From Actinomycetota bacterium (GTDB lineage Bacteria > Actinomycetota > Acidimicrobiia > Acidimicrobiales > Ilumatobacteraceae): DNA of 27,480 bases. The stretch lies in the NCBI GenBank assembly GCA_005800965.1, contig SYEA01000015.1, positions 1-27,480 of the forward strand. The letters are read 5' to 3'. The notes beneath the pieces were generated by a model. It was not told the origin of the DNA and searched no databases. It was given only the letters and a program-made list of their open reading frames with translations. A program made the position numbers and the translations under genes. Positions 23,324 to 27,480 of this stretch are shown here, piece after piece; within the stretch, counting starts at the first letter, position 1; each line of letters begins with the position of its first letter.

Positions 23324-24135
23324 ATTTTCGCTGGTGTGTTCCACGCCGCTTTGCGGCTGCCATGCTGGCTGTCGCAGTCGGGCTGACTATTTTTTCACTG
23401 CACGCCACACAGGCCAACGCCGCCGAGGCAGGCATCGACGGCGAACACATCTACGCCGGAATTTCTTACGAAGGTGACACGTCACTTGATCGCTGCGAAT
23501 GGGTGCTTCCAGAAAGTATGCACCAACTTGGTGTGCGAGCAGGCCTGACCATCCGATATTTCAATGGCATGACTTGGACGCTGTACAACTGCGAACGCAA
23601 TGGCGAATCTCGCCTGGTATGGCTGCCCGATATTTCGGAAGAAACTGCAGCCGAGTCGACACGAGACGTGGTGCGCGACCGCGTGCCCCAGTTGCTCCAC
23701 CACTTTTCTCCGGCACCCCACAAGGGAATCGTCAAAACCCCCACGTGGTTTTGGGTGCACCCTGCGTTGTGGCGACCCGTATCGGTCACAGCACGGGTGC
23801 CCACGCCGCGGGGAATCGTCACCATGACCACCACCGCCACACCCTCATCGCTTGAATTCCACCCCGGTGACGGCATGGGCGACGTGGCCGATTGCGATGG
23901 CCCAGGCTTGTCATGGTCGCCGTTGCTGCCGAGCTTCGTTGAGTCTGACTGCACCTATGAATACGCCATTCCATCGGCCCAACAGCAAGGGGGCGTCTTT
24001 CGTGCTCGGCTCGACGTGGTGTGGTCGATTACCTGGCGTACCAACGTTGGGGGGTCTGGGCGCCTGCCTGATCTGCGGCTTGGCGCCCCCTATGGCATTC
24101 GGGTGCGGGAATTACAAGCGGTAATTTTGCGCTAG
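23320..24135 (+). CDS. Putative secreted protein of unknown function
   Basis: A 271-residue protein from ATG 23320, which overlaps the upstream stop as ATGA. The frame is open further upstream, but an internal start restores a clean signal peptide: basic RWCVPRRF, hydrophobic AAAMLAVAVGLTIFSL and cleavage after ANA (Ala34). The mature part is rich in Trp, Cys and Pro, with LDRCEWVLPESMHQLGV, YNCERNGESRLVWLPD and a late GDVADCDGPGLSW with ESDCTYEYAIP, suggesting disulphides and a beta-rich fold. No family was recognised. It is probably exported and may act with the lipoprotein encoded just before it. Confidence 0.7.
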   Translation: MNFRWCVPRRFAAAMLAVAVGLTIFSLHATQANAAEAGIDGEHIYAGISYEGDTSLDRCEWVLPESMHQLGVRAGLTIRYFNGMTWTLYNCERNGESRLVWLPDISEETAAESTRDVVRDRVPQLLHHFSPAPHKGIVKTPTWFWVHPALWRPVSVTARVPTPRGIVTMTTTATPSSLEFHPGDGMGDVADCDGPGLSWSPLLPSFVESDCTYEYAIPSAQQQGGVFRARLDVVWSITWRTNVGGSGRLPDLRLGAPYGIRVRELQAVILR

Positions 24136-24193
24136 CACAAAATTGTCCGCCTGGGCTAGGAAACCGCCACGTGCGTCGGTAGTCTTGCCATAA

Positions 24194-24213
24194 GACATAT
24201 CGATCGATACGTC
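24194..24213. promoter_or_regulatory. 20-bp near-perfect palindrome upstream of the cold-shock gene
   Basis: The core TATCGATCGATA (24198-24209) is a perfect 12-bp palindrome. Outside one A/C mismatch the symmetry continues to GAC/GTC, so 9 of 10 base pairs match. It ends 26 nt before the cold-shock ATG. It could be an operator for a dimeric protein or, if transcribed, a hairpin in the 5' leader that affects temperature-dependent translation. The sequence does not choose between these. Confidence 0.55.
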
Positions 24214-24239
24214 AATAGCAAACAACGAAATGAGTAGTT

Positions 24240-24443
24240 ATGCCAACAGGTACCGTGAAGTTCTTCAATGATGAAAAGGGTTTTGGATTCATCTCTCGCG
24301 ATGGCGATTCAGATGTGTTCGTTCACTTCTCCAACATCGAAGGCACCGGGCGCAAGTCGCTCCAGGCTGGGCAACAAGTCGAGTTCGAACTCGGCGAAGG
24401 TCGCAAGGGCGTCGAAGCCAACAACGTCCGAGTCATCGGCTGA
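24240..24443 (+). CDS. cspA: Cold-shock protein (CspA family)
   Basis: A 67-residue single cold-shock domain. TGTVKFFNDEKGFGFIS contains RNP1 (KGFGFI) and DVFVHFSNI contains RNP2 (VFVHF), followed by GQQVEFELGEGRKGVEANNVRVI. It binds single-stranded RNA and DNA and prevents RNA secondary structure. Length and motifs are standard. A 104-bp upstream region holds a palindrome and could encode a long leader, as is common for csp genes. No strong Shine-Dalgarno is seen. A short GC hairpin follows the stop. Confidence 0.96.
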   Translation: MPTGTVKFFNDEKGFGFISRDGDSDVFVHFSNIEGTGRKSLQAGQQVEFELGEGRKGVEANNVRVIG

Positions 24444-24449
24444 CTTCCC

Positions 24450-24465
24450 ACGGGGCTTTCCCCGT
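24450..24465 (+). terminator. Short GC hairpin after cspA (weak terminator or processing site)
   Basis: ACGGGG-CTTT-CCCCGT forms a perfect 6-bp stem with a 4-nt loop, 7 nt after the cspA stop. No uridine run follows, so intrinsic termination would be weak. It may stabilise the cspA mRNA 3' end. Confidence 0.4.
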
Positions 24466-24476
24466 CTGTCCCGAAG

Positions 24477-24516
24477 TGATTCGAACTGATTCGAATTAAT
24501 TCAAATTGACTCAAAG
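24477..24516. repeat. Four degenerate 10-bp tandem repeats
   Basis: TGATTCGAAC, TGATTCGAAT, TAATTCAAAT and TGACTCAAAG follow one another without gaps. They are A+T-rich beside G+C-rich genes and fill much of the gap between cspA and the next gene. The 10-bp period is close to one helical turn, so A-tract phasing or cooperative protein binding on one face is possible. Confidence 0.7.
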
Positions 24517-24528
24517 GGTCACCTAGCT

Positions 24529-25065
24529 ATGCCCATGAACTTGGCCCGCGATCAAATTATTGTCGAGCGGCGTTACATCGCCGTGTTCGCCACCATTAGT
24601 GACCAGTCACTAGGTGCGCTTGCCCAGGCTCTGCCCGAGGCATTGCGCGACCCATTCGCGCGCGCTGTTGGCTTGCGCCGTGGTGCATTCGACGAAGCCG
24701 ACACCTTGGCCACGAACGTTCGCACAGGGATGGTGGCTCGCAAAGCCATCATCGACGCCGGTGTGCTCTTGAGCGAACCGTGCACCGAATACTTCGTCGA
24801 CACCCTCGGTGACGCCAGCGACGACCCGTCGTATGAAGACCTGCAGGCAGTGATTCCGGCAGCGATCGACAAGTTCACCCTTGACGCGGTGCGGCTCATG
24901 GCTGTGCAGTATTCAGCCGCGCTAGGTGGATTTCGTCGCTTGGTCACCGAAGACGACCGCTTCAAAATACCCGCTAGTGAAATGGCTATGCCCGTGCAAG
25001 CGAACGCAGCCGAGCAAGCAGCGAAGCGTGCCGCACGGCGCGAACGCCGGCAACAAAAACGCTAA
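24529..25065 (+). CDS. Helical protein of unknown function
   Basis: A 178-residue protein I do not recognise; a second ATG two codons in is an alternative start. It is predicted to be mostly helical (DQSLGALAQALPEALRDPFA; LATNVRTGMVARKAIIDAG; LQAVIPAAIDKFTLDAVRLMAVQYSAALGG). It has no signal peptide or membrane helix. It ends in an Ala/Arg/Lys tail (EQAAKRAARRERRQQKR) that could bind nucleic acid. It follows cspA after 85 bp with no strong terminator between, so read-through is possible. The stop codon falls in the first copy of a 36-bp tandem repeat. Confidence 0.6.
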   Translation: MPMNLARDQIIVERRYIAVFATISDQSLGALAQALPEALRDPFARAVGLRRGAFDEADTLATNVRTGMVARKAIIDAGVLLSEPCTEYFVDTLGDASDDPSYEDLQAVIPAAIDKFTLDAVRLMAVQYSAALGGFRRLVTEDDRFKIPASEMAMPVQANAAEQAAKRAARRERRQQKR

Positions 25066-25149
25066 ATCGCGTCTCGACGCACCGCCAGGTCTCGACGCTA
25101 AATCGCGTCTCGACGCACCGCCAGGTCTCGACGCTAAATCGCGTCTCGA
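25060..25149. repeat. 36-bp tandem repeat, 2.5 copies, at convergent gene ends
   Basis: Two identical 36-bp copies (25060-25095, 25096-25131) and an 18-bp partial third (25132-25149) run without spacers. Each full unit begins CGCTAAATCGCGTCTCGACG and contains the small inverted repeat GCGTC-TC-GACGC. The first copy holds the TAA of the plus-strand gene. The last copy holds the TAG and final residues (RDAI) of glnK on the minus strand, so the array probably arose from the glnK 3' end. It has no spacers, so it is not CRISPR. Confidence 0.85.
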
Positions 25150-25472
25150 CCCTCTTCCCCGGTGCGGATGCGTACGACTCGTGAGACTTCGGTGATCCAC
25201 ACTTTGCCGTCGCCGATCTTGCCGGTGCCAGCACTCTTCACGATCACTTCCACCACTTGGTCAGCGACCGCATCGTCGACGACCAACTCCAATCTCACCT
25301 TGGGGATGAAATCAACTTTGTATTCAGCGCCACGGTATGTCTCCACATGGCCGCCTTGGCGACCAAAGCCGCGCACCTCCGTCACCGTAATGCCAGTGAC
25401 ATTGGCTGCTTTCAAGGCGTCTTTTACCTCGTCAAGTTTGAAAGGCTTGATGATTGCCGTAATGAGTTTCAT
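25134..25472 (-). CDS. glnK: PII nitrogen-regulatory protein (GlnK/GlnB)
   Basis: A 112-residue PII protein. MKLITAIIKPFKLDEVKDAL is the first strand and helix. The T-loop carries GHVETYRGAEYKVDF with Tyr51, the usual modification site (uridylylation, or adenylylation in actinobacteria). The B-loop is KSAGTGKIGDGKVW and the C-terminus is RTGEEGRDAI. PII senses 2-oxoglutarate and ATP/ADP. The location 29 bp downstream of amt fits GlnK, which blocks the ammonium channel when nitrogen is ample. An AGGAG lies 9 nt before the ATG (minus strand, 25486-25482). The stop falls within the 36-bp repeat. Confidence 0.95.
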   Translation of the reverse strand: MKLITAIIKPFKLDEVKDALKAANVTGITVTEVRGFGRQGGHVETYRGAEYKVDFIPKVRLELVVDDAVADQVVEVIVKSAGTGKIGDGKVWITEVSRVVRIRTGEEGRDAI

Positions 25473-25501
25473 GATGTTGGTCTCCTATCGGTTCTGATGA
25501 A

Positions 25502-26695
25502 TTAGTCGTGGTATGCGGTTTCAGAGTGCAATGCAAGGTCCAGGCCAGTGAGTTCGGCTTGTTCTTCGGCTCGAACCCCGACCGTAGCGGCCAACACCTT
25601 CATGATTACCCACGTGAGGATGAACGACCACACGATGGCAACCCCGTTGGCCAACGCCTGTTCGATCAGCAAGTCTGCCGACCCGCCATAGAGGATTCCC
25701 TCGCTGAAGCTGCCCTCGAAAAATGACGGGTTCGCGAAGAATCCGATGAGGAGTGAACCAACGAGCCCACCAACGAAGTGAACACCCACCACGTCGAGAG
25801 CATCGTCGTAACCGAGCTTGGTCTTCAGACGAACTGCGTAGCAACACACGGCGCCAGCGATCGCACCGATTGCCAACGGTGCACCACCCGAAACATAACC
25901 AGCGGCGGGTGTTATAGCGACGAGGCCGGCAACGATGCCAGAAGCGGCTCCAAGATTCGATGGACGACCGTCTCGCACCCACTCCACAAGAATCCATGCA
26001 AGCCCGGCAGCGGCGCCGGCAAGGAATGTATTCATGAATGCTTGGGCGGCTTGTCCATTCGCGGCCAACGCTGAACCGGCATTGAAGCCGAACCAACCGA
26101 ACCACAGAATTCCAGTACCGATCATCACGAGCGGCATCGAATGCGGTGGCGCAGGATCGACTCTGCGCTTCCCGAGCACCAAGACGGCTGCGAGTGCCGC
26201 AATTCCTGCATTCACGTGAATTGCAGTACCACCCGCAAAGTCGAGCGATCCGCGCTGACCCAACCATCCCCCGTACACCCACTTAAACACCGGCACGTAC
26301 ACGATGAAGAGCCAGAGCGGTACGAAGATGGCCCACGCGCTGAACTTCATGCGTCCCGCAACAGCGCCCGAAATGAGCGCCGGAGTGATTGCGGCGAACA
26401 TCCCCAGGAAGGCGATGGTGGCGAGTGTTCCACCGTCACCAGCCGCAGTGATGTCGTTTAACAAGAACGAGTCGAAGCTGCCGATGAAGTCAGCTTCGAA
26501 TGGCACCTGGGCGAGCGAATAGCCGAGCACCATCCACAGCACCGGCACCGCCAGGATGCAGTAGAAGTTCATGAGCAGCATGTTCAGGACGTTGCGACGT
26601 CGATCCATGCCCCCGTAGAAGAACGCCAATCCTGGCGTCATAAACAACACGAGTGCCGACGAAACCAACACCCATACCAAGCCTGCACTGTCCAT
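25502..26695 (-). CDS. amt: Ammonium transporter (Amt family)
   Basis: A 397-residue channel with about 11 membrane helices. It opens directly with helix 1 (LVWVLVSSALVLFMTPGLAFFYGGM), without a cleavable signal. The pore twin histidines are His160 (DFAGGTAIHVNAG) and His306 (DVVGVHFVGGLVGS). Other family marks are LISGAVAGRMKF and WFGFNAGSALAANG. It transports ammonium when external supply is low and is gated by the downstream glnK product. A good Shine-Dalgarno precedes the ATG. The divergent neighbour is glutamate dehydrogenase. Confidence 0.96.
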   Translation of the reverse strand: MDSAGLVWVLVSSALVLFMTPGLAFFYGGMDRRRNVLNMLLMNFYCILAVPVLWMVLGYSLAQVPFEADFIGSFDSFLLNDITAAGDGGTLATIAFLGMFAAITPALISGAVAGRMKFSAWAIFVPLWLFIVYVPVFKWVYGGWLGQRGSLDFAGGTAIHVNAGIAALAAVLVLGKRRVDPAPPHSMPLVMIGTGILWFGWFGFNAGSALAANGQAAQAFMNTFLAGAAAGLAWILVEWVRDGRPSNLGAASGIVAGLVAITPAAGYVSGGAPLAIGAIAGAVCCYAVRLKTKLGYDDALDVVGVHFVGGLVGSLLIGFFANPSFFEGSFSEGILYGGSADLLIEQALANGVAIVWSFILTWVIMKVLAATVGVRAEEQAELTGLDLALHSETAYHD

Positions 26696-26701
26696 CGCTG
26701 T

Positions 26702-26706
26702 CTCCT
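26702..26706 (-). promoter_or_regulatory. Shine-Dalgarno of amt
   Basis: AGGAG on the minus strand lies 6 nt before the amt ATG. The longer string ATAGGAGAC also precedes glnK, so both genes share the same type of ribosome binding site, unlike the leaderless-looking genes elsewhere in the window. Confidence 0.7.
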
Positions 26707-26772
26707 ATTCGTGAAGTGGAACCTTGCGCGGAGACGACGTTGGCTCAGCGAGACTGACCTTAAACCACCTAA

Positions 26773-26810
26773 GTTTCGTGCCCGTGTGTGAAGTGTTTCC
26801 AGAATGTTTT
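26773..26810. promoter_or_regulatory. Candidate GlnR-type operator array between amt and gdh
   Basis: Four GT-initiated pentamers lie exactly 11 bp apart on the plus strand: GTTTC (26773), GTGTG (26784), GTTTC (26795) and GTTTT (26806). On the minus strand this reads as repeated GAAAC-like half-sites with AC-n9-AC spacing. Actinobacterial GlnR recognises gTnAC-n6-GaAAC with the same 11-bp phase. The array lies about 78 bp from the amt start and 50 bp from the gdh start. A TAAGGT box (minus, 26762-26757) could be the amt -10. No GlnR gene is in the window. Confidence 0.5.
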
Positions 26811-26860
26811 CTTTGGTTCGTCTAACATTTTGTCAAGTGGCAACGTAGCCACCGAGAACC

Positions 26861-27480
26861 ATGACATCAACAACCCCCTCAGCCGACCAGGCACTCGCCT
26901 CGGTGGAGTACCGCATGCGCGAGGCTGGCGAGTGGTTGCAGCTAGAAGACGGCGTCATTGAAAATCTCATTGCCCCACGACGCGTGCTCGAGGTGTCGAT
27001 TCCGATTCGTCGTGATGACGGCACACGCGTGCGCTTCACCGGCTGGCGCGTGCAGCACAACATCACTCGCGGGCCAGGCAAGGGAGGCCTCCGCTACCAC
27101 CCCTCGGTGAATCGCGATGAAACGGTTTCGTTGGCCGCGGCGATGTCACTCAAGACCGCACTCATGAACCTGCCACTTGGTGGGGCCAAGGGCGGGATTG
27201 CCATCGACCCAAAGTCGTTGAGTCCTCGTGAGCTCGAGCGCGTTACCCGACGCTACGTGTCGGAGATCTTCGCCTTTCTCGGTCCCGACAAGGATGTGCC
27301 TGCCCCGGACGTAGGAACCAACGCCCAGGTGATGGCGTGGGTAATGGACCAATACTCCATTGGCATCGGACATGCCGTACCCGGGGTCGTTACCGGCAAG
27401 CCGTTGGCACTGGGTGGATCACTTGGTCGCGACTCGGCCACCGGTCGTGGTGTGGTGGAGGCGGCATCACTCGTGTGCCA
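26861..27480 (+). CDS. gdhA: Glutamate dehydrogenase (Glu/Leu/Phe/Val family), N-terminal part
   Basis: The frame is open from ATG 26861 to the window end (206 codons), so the gene is truncated here. GWRVQHNITRGPGKGGLRYH, SLKTALMNLPLGGAKGGIAI and KDVPAPDVGTNAQVMAWVMD are classic substrate-domain motifs of hexameric glutamate dehydrogenases, with the conserved lysines in SLKTAL and GGAKGG. GGSLGRDSATGRGVVEAASL leads into the nucleotide domain. It interconverts glutamate with 2-oxoglutarate and ammonium. The shared control region with amt-glnK suggests nitrogen control. Cofactor preference cannot be judged because the Rossmann fold is cut off. Confidence 0.93.
   Translation, partial: MTSTTPSADQALASVEYRMREAGEWLQLEDGVIENLIAPRRVLEVSIPIRRDDGTRVRFTGWRVQHNITRGPGKGGLRYHPSVNRDETVSLAAAMSLKTALMNLPLGGAKGGIAIDPKSLSPRELERVTRRYVSEIFAFLGPDKDVPAPDVGTNAQVMAWVMDQYSIGIGHAVPGVVTGKPLALGGSLGRDSATGRGVVEAASLVC

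Noticed and set aside
25060..25149. 36-bp direct repeats considered as a CRISPR array
   Set aside because: The copies abut without spacers, the third is partial, and no cas gene is near.
24926..25195. Plus-strand open frame running through the 36-bp repeats (a repeated 12-residue peptide)
   Set aside because: It stays open only because 36 is a multiple of 3. It overlaps two well-supported genes and has no start context.
26820..26840. TTGACA-like string on the minus strand near 26836 as an amt -35
   Set aside because: No matching -10 lies 16-18 bp downstream. The TAAGGT box nearer amt with the phased array is a better explanation.

Overview
The window looks like a compact, gene-dense piece of an actinobacterial chromosome, probably from a lineage near Acidimicrobiia. 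The actinobacterial evidence is a WhiB regulator tail-to-tail with a PdtaS-type histidine kinase, a DUF3107 protein, paired ArsA/GET3-like ATPases, a full-length (about 1500-residue) Lhr helicase and a HelD-type helicase. The class assignment is inferred, mainly from a complete System I (Ccm) cytochrome c maturation operon, which well-known Mycobacterium and Streptomyces lack. No rRNA, tRNA, IS element, integrase, phage gene or CRISPR array was seen. No gene-free stretch exceeds about 165 bp.

Layout. 1-118: 5' end of a glycerophosphodiester phosphodiesterase gene (-). 203-2058: whiB (+) and pdtaS (-), with overlapping stops. 2108-5561 (-): an operon of mrp, DUF3107 and two ArsA/GET3-like ATPases; the first of the pair seems to begin with CTG. 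5585-6331 (+): a SufR-like Fe-S regulator divergent from mrp. 6328-7500: a cytosolic sulfite-oxidase-like protein (-) and a small histidine phosphatase (+). 7507-13686 (-): ccmA-B-C-D-E-F-G-H/I, nearly all joints overlapping. 13732-14653 (+): a small membrane protein and a TetR regulator. 14662-19179 (-): lhr. 19226-20371 (+): a DtxR-family regulator and a lipoprotein. 20405-22519 (-): helD-like. 22664-24135 (+): a coupled lipoprotein/secreted-protein pair of unknown function. 24240-25065 (+): a cold-shock protein and an unrecognised helical protein. 25134-26695 (-): amt-glnK. 26861-27480 (+): glutamate dehydrogenase, cut by the window end.

Three themes stand out. Fe-S/iron homeostasis and electron transport: Mrp, the SufR-like regulator, the DtxR-family regulator and Ccm. 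Nitrogen assimilation: amt-glnK divergent from gdh, around an 11-bp-phased GTTTC-like array that resembles GlnR sites. Transcription and genome maintenance: WhiB, HelD, Lhr, CspA.

The more unusual signals are small: a CTG-start ATPase; four TANNNT boxes 6-7 nt from start codons, suggesting leaderless mRNAs; near-symmetric divergent promoters; tandem repeats of 36, 16, 12 and about 10 bp at gene ends or in intergenic DNA; and a DtxR-family metal site with mixed DtxR and MntR ligands. I found no clear candidate for an entirely new multi-gene system. The nearest unknowns are the secreted pair at 22664-24135 and the lipoprotein beside the DtxR-type regulator.
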